Part shown: positions 1 through 11,212 of the stretch, in pieces | Numbering within the stretch: position 1 is the first letter of the stretch | Layout of the letters: each line of letters starts with the position of its first letter | From: Ailanthus altissimus | Taxonomy: Eukaryota > Streptophyta > Magnoliopsida > Sapindales > Simaroubaceae | Assembly: GCA_946807835.1 (NCBI GenBank) | Contig: OX327710.1 | Location: 10,466,501-10,530,500, forward strand | DNA length: 64,000 bases | Direction: 5' to 3' | The notes under the pieces: model-generated | Seen by the model: the letters and a program-made list of their open reading frames with translations, nothing else | What the model was told of the DNA's origin: nothing | Databases searched by the model: none | Program-made: the position numbers and the translations under genes

Positions 1-1290
1 CATGTAGGACTTTAATTTATAAGAGGTGTGAGAATAAGAATGTACAACAATAATTTAAAAAAAAAAACACACAGACACACTAGTTAAAGATATTATAGTT
101 TTGTTTAGGTTCATCTGAATTAGATAGGCCTAGGTTTTTGACATGTATTAATAGTATAAGATTGGCCTAATTTCTATATAAGGTAATACTGGTTATGCAT
201 TTATATATTTAAGATTGGCCTAATTTCTATATAATATAAGACGTGTTGGGTGAGTTGGTATCTCAAATTAGTTAGAAAAAGATTGATGCTTGGGTTTATA
301 AAGGAGAGGATCACTTTACCTAAAGGTTAATTTTTTGAGTTAGACACTTGAATTCTATGATAATTCTTTATATGCCCAGGGCTCCTAAAAAAGATGGATA
401 CAGTCTCTTTTAAAATTTTTAAAGAGATCCACGTTTTGCTGCTTACTAGAGATAATATATATATATATATATATATATATTAATGTAATATAAGTTGTTG
501 GAATGAACATAATAATAAAAGATACGTTATGAGAGCTTGTTGTTATGTTAATAAAAAAAATAATATACTTACGTAGTATTTAGGGGTTGAGACAGAGTTC
601 AGGTTAAACATTCTTTTTGGCCTCCAATTCTATTAAAACTCAATCTTTTCATATATTTTTCATAATCTATTTGATGAAGAACATATTTCTTTAAAATAAA
701 TACGTAAAAGTAATATAAATATATTAGTTTGGTCTAAATAAATCACCTAAAAATGATTTTGGATAAATATATATAAGAATGATATTGGTTACTTTGAGAC
801 AACAAGTAACTTTAGAATTTTATTGATAAATTGATTCCTATGGGGCCAAAAGGTTATTTGGATTTCGTGTTTCTCTAACCCACTTACATAAGTCTACCCT
901 CTTATGCTCTAGTGACAGTGTGACACCACCCTTACAATAATATGTAAACTTGTAACGTAAAATATAAGACAGAGAAATGTGAGTCATCATCTTATAGTAT
1001 TGAACAAGTGACTTTGAAACAAACAGAGGGTAAAATAAAATGCAACTTTAGCAATTTTAATCATGAGATGCCCAGTAGTTACAAGTATCACGTTTAGCTA
1101 GCTAAAGGGTCCAATAGCATGAAAAGACCTTTAAAATGTGCATAGATAATAGATAGCTGATTACAATTGTATGTCCAAATTTGGTAAGCAGTTTAAAATG
1201 TGCCTTCAGGTCCAAGTTAGCTCTGAATCTCATTTTAGGCGCCAAGAAATGGATATTTTACCAAATCCTCTGCCATGATTAACCTCTGCA
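1..1290. other. AT-rich intergenic DNA
   Basis: No reading frame or exon-like stretch is convincing here. Two simple features are visible: a (TA)n microsatellite at about 455-481, and a 24-bp direct repeat (157-180 and 210-233, core attggcctaatttctata). The last ~100 bases probably include the proximal promoter of the small gene that starts at 1379. Confidence 0.6.
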
Positions 1291-1297
1291 TTCTCAT

Positions 1298-1303
1298 TAT
1301 AAA
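1298..1303 (+). promoter_or_regulatory. TATA box of the small gene at 1379
   Basis: A TATAAA hexamer lies 76 bases upstream of the ATG at 1379, a normal plant core-promoter spacing allowing for a ~45-base leader. Motif and spacing are seen; promoter function is inferred. Confidence 0.5.
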
Positions 1304-1378
1304 CTTGTCCCAACACTTTTTTTGAGTTGCAAAATCTTCCACTGCCATCTCTCTCTGTCACTAGCGCAGAAAACAAAT

Positions 1379-1639
1379 ATGGAGGGTCTCATACCTTTCA
1401 TTTACAGGGCCATTATTCAGTACAGAGCTGCTGCTGCTGCGCAACCGACAATGGCAGGTTCTTGGTTTAGTGAATCACCTCCTATTCCATACATTAGACT
1501 TCCTGGCGATTCTTGTTATTTTGGACTGCTGCCAGAAGCTATAACTAGTCCTCCGCCTAGTTCCCGTCCCATTGTCACTCCTGGGTTGTTATCAGGTCTT
1601 CGCTTTTCTGTTTCTCCCGCAGCTTTTTCGTGGTGGTAA
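1379..1639 (+). CDS. Small uncharacterised plant protein (86 aa)
   Basis: An intronless reading frame of 86 residues. I start it at the ATG at 1379 (MEGLIPFIYRAI...) because the open frame upstream of this has no ATG, only a TTG, and because a TATA box and leader fit this start. The N-terminus is amphipathic and hydrophobic (IPFIYRAIIQY), followed by an alanine run, and the C-terminal half is rich in Pro/Ser/Gly and ends AFSWW. There is no signal peptide, clear membrane segment or catalytic motif. An AATAAA signal follows 69 bases after the stop. Short plant proteins that begin MEGLIPF(V/I)Y-AI are familiar to me as a family of unknown function, but that is from memory. Codon use and the flanking promoter and poly(A) signals favour a real gene. 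Confidence 0.6.
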   Translation: MEGLIPFIYRAIIQYRAAAAAQPTMAGSWFSESPPIPYIRLPGDSCYFGLLPEAITSPPPSSRPIVTPGLLSGLRFSVSPAAFSWW

Positions 1640-1707
1640 ATGAATTGAGCACAAATATGTTTGCTTCACAATGTATAGTTTTCTATCTTTTGTCTGTGGT
1701 CTTGATG

Positions 1708-1713
1708 AATAAA
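1708..1713 (+). terminator. Poly(A) signal of the small gene
   Basis: AATAAA lies 69 bases downstream of the stop codon at 1637-1639, in a T/G-rich 3' region. It is a plausible polyadenylation signal for the 86-aa gene. Confidence 0.45.
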
Positions 1714-1853
1714 AAAGCATAAGCTCCCAAAAGGGCATTGTACTAACGTTTTCATGTGTACCCAAGCATGACTTGAGATGTCTTCAGTCAGTTAAAAGTT
1801 TATAATAAGAAAGCAATAAGAGCTTGAATGGTCTTGTAACAAAACCTGGCTGA

Positions 1854-2003
1854 TCATTCAGAAACGCTCTTAGATGAGGGAGGAAGCTGAGCAATCCGAT
1901 CTTCAAGTTCATCTGTACAACATGATTGAATACTTTTGGGTCTCACAAATTCTACAATAGACTCGGTTGAACTAAAACCAGATGAATTTTGTAAAAGCAA
2001 AAT
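1854..2003 (-). pseudogene. Coding-like 3'-terminal exon candidate, unidentified
   Basis: On the minus strand an open stretch of about 50 codons reads ...STESIVEFVRPKSIQSC... and ends ...IAQLPPSSKSVSE at a TGA (1854-1856). The residue mix is protein-like, and a ttttag acceptor lies inside the open stretch, just before the STES codons. I do not recognise a family. It could be the last exon of a gene whose other exons lie at 2296-2645 and beyond the TRIM insertion, or a decayed fragment. It has no ATG of its own. Confidence 0.3.
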
Positions 2004-2295
2004 GACATCATATTAGCAAACTGTGCTTTTCCCTTTGGAATTTGTACGAAGGCAAGATCTGATTATTGAAAACAGCTGATGATACTAATCTGGAAAGAAA
2101 CAGACAATATTGAAAATTTGTAACTTTATTCAGTCTCAACAATCGGAATACATTACTTTAGGAAAACCACTTTTTTTCAAAACCATGCAAGATCTTTTGA
2201 TGCTTCACAGATACTACAGTAGCAAAGAGTTTTTATTGTGATGCCATTACGAGTTGGGATAAATATAGCACAATCCACTTTGTCCTCACTGGATC

Positions 2296-2645
2296 TCATT
2301 CAACTCTGAGGATACGATTGTAAAACCCCACGCCAATCCGAGTCTTCTTATCAACAGCAATGTAAACACAGCTTACAGCACCCAGAGGCCAGAAAGCTAA
2401 AGCAAGACAGTTTCCTTCAAGGGGTTGACGACTCCAACAAAGTTCACATCACCCTGCACCTAATGTCGGTCCCACTTCTCTCTGCCCCTGCTCTCAGTCC
2501 TGGATATACATATGTTCCCTTGCCTAAGCAGAAGCTTTGGTATATGGCACAAACAGCTTATTAATGAATTTCTGGTCGGTACAGCACGATCCATGTTGGG
2601 CCCCTCAACAACCAGTGGAGGCCTTTGTTATTGCAACTTCAAATT
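2296..2645 (-). pseudogene. Decayed coding-like segment, unidentified
   Basis: Minus-strand translation of this GC-richer block gives several protein-like stretches in different frames. Near 2645-2600 it reads FEVAITKASTG, then TDQKFINKLFVPYTKASA, then after a gcag acceptor-like site near 2455 GDVNFVGVVNPLKETVLL. One frame over it continues LAFWPLGAVSCVYIAVDK and ends at a TGA (2296-2298). The frame change and scattered stops suggest a pseudogene or an unresolved spliced gene. The block abuts the TRIM element, and coding-like sequence resumes on the far side (about 3523-3560). I cannot assign a family. Confidence 0.35.
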
Positions 2646-3522
2646 TGTGAAAAAAGATAAAAAAATAAAATTAAAAAATAATAATAAAAAATTAAAAAAT
2701 TTTAAAGACTATATTATTGTTATAATTTTGTGTATTATAAATGTTATATAGATAGTTTTTATATAGATTTTAAGTTAATATAAATAAAGAACATAAATAT
2801 ATATAAGAAAATTAAATATAACCTATTAATTATAAAATATATCTATGGTAAGAATCAATCATCTTAATTTCTTTATATATTTAACATCGCCCCTCAAATT
2901 TAAGATGGTAGAAGCTTGAATTTGAAAAGGAACATTTTTGATTGAAATAGTGCTTGTTAAGATACAACCGTTGTCGGTGAATGATAACCCTTGTTGGAGA
3001 GAGACAACTCTTGTGGAAGAGAGACAAAGTTGTCATAGAATGACAATATTGTCGGAGTGACAAGCACGTCGAAAAAATCAACCATTGCGATTGTAAACGC
3101 GTTGATAGAGAAAATAAGAAATCAACTGTTGCGAGTGCAAGTGCGTTGAGAAGATCAACCACTGCGATTGCAAACGCGTTGATAAGGAAACAGGAAATCA
3201 ACCGTTGCGAGTGCAAGTGCGTTGAGAAATTCTATATTATGCTCTAAGAATGATCGTAACTTGGCTCTGATATCATGTGAGAAAAGATAAAAAATAAAAG
3301 AAAAAGACAGCAAAAATAATAAAGAGAAACTAAAAAACCTTAAGGACTACATTGTTATTATAATTTTGTGTATTACAAATGCTATATAGATAGCCTTTAT
3401 ATAGGCTTTAGGTTAATATAAATAAGGAACATAAATATATATAAGGAAACTAAATATAACCTACTAATTATAATATATATATGGTAAGAATCAATGATCT
3501 TAATTTCTTTATAATTTTAACA
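2646..3522 (-). mobile_element. TRIM-type miniature LTR retrotransposon
   Basis: Two direct repeats of 241 bp (2646-2886) and 247 bp (3276-3522) flank an internal region of only 389 bp with no coding capacity. Read on the minus strand, each LTR starts TGTTAAA and ends TCACA, with a TATA motif (CCTATATAAAGG) in the 5' LTR. Next to the 5' LTR is TGATATCAGAGCC, a close match to the initiator-Met tRNA primer-binding site. The other LTR is preceded by a purine tract (AAATTTGAGGGGCGA). These are the defining parts of a terminal-repeat retrotransposon in miniature. Flanking pentamers (aaatt / agatc) match at three of five positions, and the LTRs have diverged visibly, so the insertion is old. The internal part has a short tandem repeat (see separate entry). 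Confidence 0.75.
3070..3230. repeat. Short tandem repeat inside the TRIM element
   Basis: Alternating units of about 38-40 bp recur four times: gaaatcaaccgttgcgagtg-type and gatcaaccactgcgattg-type versions, each ending near gcgttga. The array fills about 40% of the element's internal region and contains no reading frame. Confidence 0.6.
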
Positions 3523-4177
3523 AGATCAACTCCTTTCCCATGTTGAGCCATGAAATCTCAAGCAACCATAGTTTTTTCTTGCCTTACTAGCAGTCGGCAT
3601 CTCCACAATTAAGCGTAAACATAATGAAGATTGTAATTCAACTAAAGAAGACATCTCTTATAATTACATGATTTTTAAGTAACTTTGAGGGACAGAATAA
3701 TAAAACTGCAAGATAGATGACAATGATGATGCTGCATTTTTAATCCATACAACACAATTAGGAAAAAGTAGTATAGTAACATACCAAGCGATCAGACAAA
3801 AAATTTGAGGTTGAAAACAAGGAGTTGATTGATCTTATATCTGGTACAGATTATGAACATGAAAAATTTGAAAGGTTAACTAGTGCTCAAGAAATAAAAT
3901 GATCTTCATAAAGATAGCACCATTGTGATTTGTTCATCTTAAGATATTAACCGTGTCATTGAATATTGCCACAAGATATGAATGGTTATACAACAAGACT
4001 AAGCAACTTCATTAACTGAGTTTTATGCAAATTCTTATGATGATACCTAAGCAATGAAAAATTCCATATGAGCAGTTATATTATTATAGTTAGAAAATTG
4101 TCTTCAAGTAAAATCACAAAGGAGAAAAAAAAACAAAGAACTGGATTAAACTTAACACTAAACATAAGTATTCAAGA
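3523..4177. other. Intergenic, AT-rich
   Basis: The first ~40 bases continue the coding-like minus-strand sequence interrupted by the TRIM (MAQHGKGVDL in one frame). The remainder is AT-rich and I see no gene or repeat in it. Confidence 0.5.
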
Positions 4178-4703
4178 TGTTATAAAGAATTATAGATTGA
4201 AGCAGTATCTTAATTTAAAATAGTAGAGATGAGAACTAAAAGAAAATAAATGACACACAGATTTTACGTGAAAAATATAAAACAAATTGAGGTAAAAATC
4301 ATGGGACAAGTGTAAAAGATTTTCACTATGTAGAAAAATAGGAATTACACATTCTCTCTAATTACAAGGAGAGAACAATTTTATCTATCTCTTATAAATA
4401 GGAAAAACACTACAAAGAAAAGAAATTATTAAGGATTTACAAATTTTTTGAATGAGAAACAATGAGAAGAGGCTCTTCTATTTATACGCAATTGAAATCC
4501 CTATTTAAATTTCGACCATTACTCAAATAAAATATTCCGGCTTCTATTTTCTTCTTTTGTTGTCGGCGCCTCCTTTTTATTTTTCTTCAAATTCAGCACA
4601 GCCATTTCCTTTCGACATTTCAGCGCCTACAAATTTCCTTCTTTAACTTCTCTTTTTCTTTTCTTAGTTTCAAAAGTAATAGGCTATATGTTGGCCACTT
4701 ACA
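4178..4703 (-). repeat. 3' LTR of copia element 1
   Basis: Direct repeat of 9210-9707, running from TGTTATAAAG to GGCCACTTACA on the plus strand. It contains the TATA-like tract ctatttatacgc shared by both LTRs. It is 28 bp longer than its partner because of scattered indels. Confidence 0.88.
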
Positions 4704-4780
4704 TTTCTCCTACTTGAAGACTTGATTAAAATAATCACATCTTTACATTCTATCACATACACTTGTCATCTTCATACTGC

Positions 4781-7700
4781 TTACGTTTTCGTTAGACCAT
4801 ATGAGGATCTACGCCATAAGAACTTGTTAGTGTTGATCGGTTTGGTCAATGCATTTGCTAGGTTATCTTTGGTATGAATCTTCTTTATCTCCACGCTTTT
4901 AATTTCTACCACTTCATGAACAAAGTGATATTGAACTCCTATGTGTTTTATTTTGGAATGAAAAGCGAGATTTCTTATAATGTGCAAGGCACTCTAATTA
5001 TCACAATACAAAAGAATATTCTCTTGATTATGCCCGAACTCCTCCAAGAGTCTTTTAATCTAAATTGCTTCTTTACAAGCTTGTGTAGTTGCCATATACT
5101 CAACTTCTTTTATTGATAGAACCATAACACTTTGAAGTTTAGAGACTTAGCTAACAGCTTCTCCTGCAATTGTAAACACATAGACTGTAGTGGATTTTCT
5201 TTTATCGTTGCCATATCCTCAAACAATAAATTCTGATCCTCCATAACATAATACAATATCTAAGGTACCCTTAATATATTGCAGGATCTTCTTTACAGTA
5301 CTCTAATGCTCTTTATCAAGATTGCTTATGAATCTACTAACCACTTCTACTACTTGTGCAATATCCAGTCTTGTACAAATCATGGCAAACATTCAACTTC
5401 CCATTGCTGATACATATAATACTCGACACATCTCATTCTTCTTTACTTCATTGCTATGACACATACTTAAGGATAACTTGAAATTAATAGAAAGAGGGGT
5501 TAAAATTGGCTTACAATCTTGCATATTAAAACATCGTAAGATTTTTTTCAAGTAGTTCTTCTGTGAAAGCTATATCTTTTTATTATTTCTGTCTCGGTGA
5601 ATTTGCATCCCTAGAATCTTATTTGTTGGTTCCAAGTCCTTCATGTCAAATTTTTTAGCCATTTGAGCCTTTAACTCTGTTACTTGATCTTTGTTAGAGT
5701 CTGCTACTAACATATCATCAACATACAACAAGAAGTTAATAAATTCATTTTCACAAAACCTCTTGAAATAGGCACAAGAGTCTAAACTAAGTCTGTTGTA
5801 TCTAAGGTTCAATATGAAGGAATCAAATCTTTTATACCAATAACTCGGCGCCTGTTTGAGACCGTATAAAGATTTGTTCAACCTGCAAACCAAGTTCTCT
5901 TTTTTTGCTTTTGCAAAACTTTCTGGTTGGAGTATATAAATTTCTTCTTCAAGATCTCCATGAAGAAAAGTAGTTTTCACATCTAACTGTTCTATATGTA
6001 AATCGAATGTAGCACGCATAGTAAGGACTATTCAAACAGTATTGAGTCTAACAACTGAGAAAAAGATTTTATTGAAATCAATACCTTCTTTCTGAGCATA
6101 TCCTTTTACCATCAATCTTGCACGATACCCCTCTACTTGATCATCGCTATTTTGCTTGATCTTGTAGACCCATTTGGTGTTAATGGCCTTCCTTCCACGT
6201 GGTAGTGGTATAAGATCCCATGTTCTGTTCTTAAAGAGCTTCAATTTTTTCTTGCATTACTACCATCCATAAAGATGCATCCAAGCTGTTCGTTGCTTTT
6301 TGAAAAGTCGATGGCTCTCCTTCCTCCGTTAGAAGGTAGTATGCAACATTACCCTCCATATGATAATTTGAATGCCAAAATAGTGCTAACCTCACTCTAT
6401 TTGATCGTTTAAGAGGTGACTCATCTAGCTCAACTGGTTCTTGTTCTTCGTGCTCTGATGCTGCTTCAAAATTTTTTTCTTCTTCTGGCTTTTTCTCTAC
6501 TTAAACTATGGTAGTTTTTGATTTGCAATTGTTGTGCTATCATCTTTTTTCTTTTGTGGCTTATCTTCTGTTCTTAAAGAGCTTCAATTTTTTCTTGCAT
6601 TACTACCATCCATAAAGATGCATCCAAGCTGTTCGTTGCTTTTTGAAAAGTCGATGGCTCTCCTTCCTCCGTTAGAAGGTAGTATGCAACATTACCCTCC
6701 ATATAATAATTTGAATGCCAAAATAGTGCTAACCTCACTCTATTTGATTGTTTAAGAGGTGACTCATCTGGCTCAACTGGTTCTTGTTCTTCGTGCTCTG
6801 ATGCTGCTTCAAATTTTTTTTCTTCTTCTGGCTTTTTCTCTACTTAAACTATGGTAGTTTTTGATTTGTAATTATTGTGCTATCATCTTTTTTCTTTTGT
6901 GGCTTATCTTCTGCAAATATCACATCTCTACTGATAACTACCTTGTGGGCAATGAGATCTCACAAATGATACACCTTTACATCATCAGCATACCTTAAGA
7001 ATATACATTTTCTAGATTTGTGGATCAAGTTTTGTGACTTCTTGGGTGTTGTACATCATGTACACAAGACTTTCAAATATATGTAAATTAGAGTAATCGG
7101 CTGGTTTACTAATCCACTTCTCTATTGGTGTCTTTAAATCAATCGATGTTGATGAAAACTGATTAATCATGTAACATACGGTATTGATTGTTTCTGTCCA
7201 GAATGATTTGATAAAACCCGCAATCCTTAACATAGCTCTAGTTCTTTTAAGTAGAATTCTATTCATCTGTTCTGCCATTCCATTGTGTTGAGGAGTGTAT
7301 GCCATTATGATTTATCTTTTGATGCCTTCTTGTTTGTAAAATGCATCAAATTTTCTACCAGTATATTCTCCTCAATTGTCAGTTCTTAAACACTTGATCT
7401 TTTTATCGATTTCAAGTTTCATTTATGCTTTGAAGACTTTAAATATAGGAAAAACATCTGTCTTTCTTCTTATTGGATAAACCCAAGATCTCCTGAAGAG
7501 GTTATTAATGAATGACACAAAATATTTTGCTCCTCCCAAGGATATGACCAGTGCTTGCCAAACATCAGAATGAATTAACTCTAAGACGTCATCACTCTTA
7601 ACTGTTGATGTGCTACACTTCAATCTATGCTACTTACTTATAACACAATACTTATAAATGGATAAAGAAATATTTTTAAGTCCAAGAAGTAACTTCTGAT

Positions 7701-9025
7701 CAGAGAGATTTTTCAAATCTCGTTCTGACATGTGATCAAGTCTTTGGTGCCATAACATCGTCATCTTTTTACAGAACTGGTTGATGTAACAAATATTTCT
7801 GCCTTTAGATTTGTTTCCCCTAAAAGCATGTATAAGTTAATAACTATCTTTTCTGCCATCATTACTACAAGTGTTCCTCTGACAATCTTCATGATTTCAT
7901 TTTGTATATGGGTTTTGCATCCAAGCTCATCTAGTTGTTCTAAAGATAATAGGTTTTTCCTCAAGTCCTTTACGTGTTGTACCTCTTGAATAGTACGAAC
8001 CATTCCATCATACATCTTTAACTTGATAATGTCAATGCCAGCAATCTCCAAGGCATAATCATCACTCATAAACACAGATCTCTAGAAATGGGTTTATAAT
8101 TGTGAAACCAATCTTAACGAGAGGTCATATGACATGTTACTCCCAAATTCATTATTTACACATTAGTGAGCTTCTTTCTGTCCTTGAGAATAGTTATTGC
8201 CTCGCTGTATAAGACGTTACATTCATCAGAAGTACTTGCAACACAACCCTAAGATTTTGGTAACTCAGTGGTCTTCTCTACAACTTTTTTATATCGACAC
8301 CCACTTTTGAAATACCATTTCTTGTCACAGTTGTAGCACTTGATATTCTTTTTACTCCTTGACTTTGATCTTCCTTGTCTGTGACTCCTATTAGAGCTAT
8401 GCTCCATTGACTTGCCTTTAGTCTTTGATAAAGCCTATACTTGTTGTGAACTAGTTACTCTATATTCCTTGTTTTTAAGTCTGTTTTCTTCTTTAAGAAC
8501 AGAGGCTGTAACATCTTCGAAAACTAGATAGCTCGTTAAAATGTTATTGGTTAAGCTGATGATTAAATGGTCATATAAATCTGAAAGACTTTGGAGTAGA
8601 ATCTTAGCAGGTTCATTTTGCTCAATATTATAACTCAAAGTAAAAATTTGAAAAAATAAAGTATTGAGAGTATTGATATGATTTGTCACCATCGTGGATT
8701 TTGACACCTGTAAGGTGTAAAGTCTTCTTTTCAAGAAGATCTTGTTGTGAAGAGACTTCGCCTCGTACAATGTTGTCAGAGTATCCTAAATCTCCTTTGA
8801 CATCCTTTTCTTTGCTATGATTGATAAAACTTCATCTGCTAATCCCATATGCAACTTCGTAATAGCATTTTCATCTATCTCTTTTTATTTTTCATCAGTT
8901 ATACTTATTGGTTTGTTACCAATTACCGCTAGACAGTGGTCATTCCTTAAGATTGCTACCATTCTCATCTTCCACAACGAAAAATTATTCTCGTTGAATT
9001 TCTCTATCTCATGCTTTGCAGTCAT
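4781..9025 (-). pseudogene. Degenerate copia gag-pol polyprotein
   Basis: Reading on the minus strand, gag begins at the ATG at 9025 (MTAKHEIEKFN) and runs to about 8430. A zinc knuckle near 8340-8295 reads CYNCDKKWYFKSGC, in which the expected His is Tyr. Protease and pre-integrase sequence follows (8150-7760), then an integrase core with TPQHNGMAEQMNR near 7300. The reverse transcriptase has TKWVYKIK (6244-6032) and LLYVDDMLVADSN (about 5720). The RNase H end has NALTKPINTNKF near 4830. The frame is broken by many stops and frameshifts, and by a 343-bp tandem duplication between integrase and reverse transcriptase. No functional product is expected. Confidence 0.88.
6228..6913. repeat. 343-bp near-perfect tandem duplication inside copia element 1
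   Basis: Bases 6228-6570 are repeated at 6571-6913 with about six differences, mostly C/T or G/A. The unit spans the linker between the integrase and reverse transcriptase regions. Because 343 is not a multiple of three, the duplication alone shifts the pol frame. Confidence 0.9.
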
Positions 9026-9209
9026 ATTGATTGACAATGATCTACTTCTCACTTGAACCAACTCTTATTATTTCCTCGTAAATAGTATCGTATATTTGAA
9101 CAGTACTGTATGTATGAATAATACTATATACGTGAACAGTTACACGTTTATAAATAGTATCTGTGAATGATATAACTTTATTTGAAAGTTTTGAAGTTCT
9201 GATACCAAT

Positions 9210-9707
9210 TGTTATGAAAAATTATAAGTTAAAGTAGTATCTTAATTTAAAATAGTAGAAATGAGAGATTGGAAGAAAATAAATAACATACAGATTTTAC
9301 ATAAAAAAACCCTTAAACAAATTAAGAAAAATATATATAAAAAAAATGTGAATTACACATTTTTTTTAATTATAAAGAAAAAATAATTTTATCTTTCTCT
9401 TGTAAATAAAAGAAATACTTTAAAAAAATAAACTATTAAAGCTTTACAAATTTTTTAGATGAAAAATAATGAAAAAAAGCTCCTCTATTTATACGCAATT
9501 GAATTTCTTATTTAAATTTCAGTTGTTCTTCAAATCAAATATTTTGGCTACTATTGTTTTTTTTATTATCGGCACCTTCTTTTATTTTTCTTCAAATTCG
9601 GCGTACCCATTTCTTTTCGGCATTTCAGCGCCTATAAATTTCCATCTTCAACTTCTTTTTTCTTTTCTTTATTTCAAAAGTAATGGGCCATGTGTTGGCC
9701 ACTAACA
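9210..9707 (-). repeat. 5' LTR of copia element 1
   Basis: Starts tgttatgaaaaatt next to the primer-binding site and ends ggccactaaca, followed by the CAAGA target duplication. It is homologous along its length to 4178-4703. Confidence 0.88.
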
Positions 9708-9777
9708 CAAGACCATACGTTTGCCTTTGGTTTCAGCAAACTTATGAGGGGAGGCCAAGGAACAACTCATAACCATT

Positions 9778-10536
9778 TTAATTCGTTGCCCTCGTGATTC
9801 TTTCAACGACCATGAAGTCTTCAACACTGAAACAGAGTATACAAAAAACAATTCTTATCATTGTTTACATTTAAAATGTGGGAAATGGCTAGATGGAGAA
9901 TCAATTTGAAGCATGAACGAGTGGAACATGTTATCAAAACTAAGAAAAAGAAATAGAATAATAATATATTAATATCTCTTAAACTAAGAAGAGACCATCA
10001 AAGACAACTTTTCTTTGGAATCCCCTCCCCTGCAAAAGACAGAACAGTTGCCTATGGATTTTCAACCCAATGACCTAGATCAACAACAAAAAATCCACAA
10101 TTACAAAATGCAAAACATTACTTTTGTAACAACAAATGTATAATTTATGCACATCCACAGAGAAAGAGAGATTTACATACCAGAGCCCTTTGTCGCTTGA
10201 GCAGGACCTCCACTGTGGAGAGCTGGCTAAACTGGCTTCTGATGTTTGAAGATGATGTACCTGAACTTGGACTAGTTTCTCCTCTGGATGCTGCATTACT
10301 AAGACAAGCTTAGGCAAGTTTGTGAGTGTGTGTGGTGATGGTGAATTTCTCCATATTCCTTGTGTTGCTTGAGCAGGACATCCACTGTGGAGAGCAGGGT
10401 GAGTCCTTTTCTGACATTTTGCAGATGACATTCCTGAACTTGGCCTAGTTTCTCCTCTGCATGACACATTTACTAAGACAAGCTTTGGAAAGCTTGCAAG
10501 AGTGTGTGGTGGTTGTGATTGTACTTCATTCCGTCT
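9778..10536 (-). CDS. Possible split gene 3' part, unidentified (two exons)
   Basis: Two minus-strand exons join cleanly. Exon 10536-10181 is open for about 118 codons and ends CTCTG at a gtatgt donor. A tttcag acceptor leads to 9826-9778. Splicing gives ...SSDKGLCVEDFMVVERITRATN and a TAA stop, with no frame break. The larger exon is Ser/Pro/Gln-rich and made of two diverged 172-bp tandem copies (10188-10359 and 10360-10531). Because 172 is not a multiple of three, the copies are read in different frames, and the second-copy frame of one has a stop in the other. No start codon or upstream exon is certain; 10576-10736 may be one. I do not recognise a family. It could be a real gene, a non-coding RNA or a remnant. 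Confidence 0.35.
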
Positions 10537-10575
10537 TCAGGTTGTTTTAACTTTACAGATGACTTCCTATTCGCT

Positions 10576-10736
10576 TTATTGGAATGATGATTGCTTAGGC
10601 GACAGGAGGAAATTCAAATCCTTGCCATTGTCCTCATCCAGTTTGGCCCATGGGAAATTTCATTCAGTCAAGTTTTGGGTCGATACTGACATCTCTATGT
10701 TTGTGGTGAGAGAGCGAAAGAAGAAATGTTGGTGTC
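10576..10736 (-). pseudogene. Coding-like segment with internal stop, unidentified
   Basis: After a ttgtag acceptor the minus strand reads GHQHFFFRSLTTNIEMSVST, then QNLTE, a TGA (10660-10662), then NFPWAKLDEDNGKDLNFLL and a TAA. The segment after the stop is hydrophilic and protein-like in the same frame, as if one sense codon had become TGA. It probably belongs with the exons just downstream at 10536-9778. Confidence 0.25.
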
Positions 10737-10739
10737 CTA

Positions 10740-11212
10740 CAATACAACAATTTTGAAGCCATTTCTTGTTTTCAAATTTAAAAGACATGTAAAACTTGTT
10801 CCCTGCGGAATTTTGAAAGTATTTTTTAAAAAACAAAACACAAAAGCTAACTGCAAATTTGCTCTGAAAGAGTACTGGGAGGACCTTTTTTCTCAAAATT
10901 CAAGATTCTGTTTTGCAAAAACACCAAAGCAAGATGTACATATTGAGTTGTGCAGTTTACCCAAACCTCCCTACCATCACCATTAACATACAAAGAAAGG
11001 GAAGAGAAAATGTGACCAAACAGAACATCATCTGTATAAATATTTATCTTGAAATCATTAATCCATAAACAAAAAACTTCTTAATGACAGATCATAACAA
11101 AAATGGTTCTGAGTGAAACCAGTTGCCTTATTAAATAAAAAACAAGAAATATAAGAAGACTACAAAGCAAGTAGTAACTCCCATGGCGAGAAATATATTA
11201 GACCTAAATTCA
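10740..11212. other. Intergenic or UTR sequence
   Basis: Lies between the unidentified minus-strand unit and the NRPB7 stop codon. It probably holds the NRPB7 3' UTR at its right end. No other feature is visible. Confidence 0.45.

Larger units (their letters stand above)
4178..9707 (-). mobile_element. Complete Ty1/copia LTR retrotransposon (inactive)
   Basis: A 5,530-bp element on the minus strand bounded by LTRs at 4178-4703 (526 bp) and 9210-9707 (498 bp). The flanking pentamer CAAGA is identical at 4173-4177 and 9708-9712, a perfect target-site duplication. Both LTRs end TG...CA. The primer-binding site adjoins the right LTR (on the minus strand GGTATCAGAAC, near the Met-initiator consensus), and a polypurine tract (AAGTAGGAGAAA) adjoins the left one. 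The internal domain order read on the minus strand is gag, zinc knuckle, protease, integrase, reverse transcriptase, RNase H, which is the copia order. LTR divergence and many stops show it is long dead. Confidence 0.92.

Noticed and set aside
3070..3230. Regularly spaced short repeats resembling a CRISPR array
   Set aside because: The units are adjacent and diverged without unique spacers, and they lie inside a plant TRIM element.
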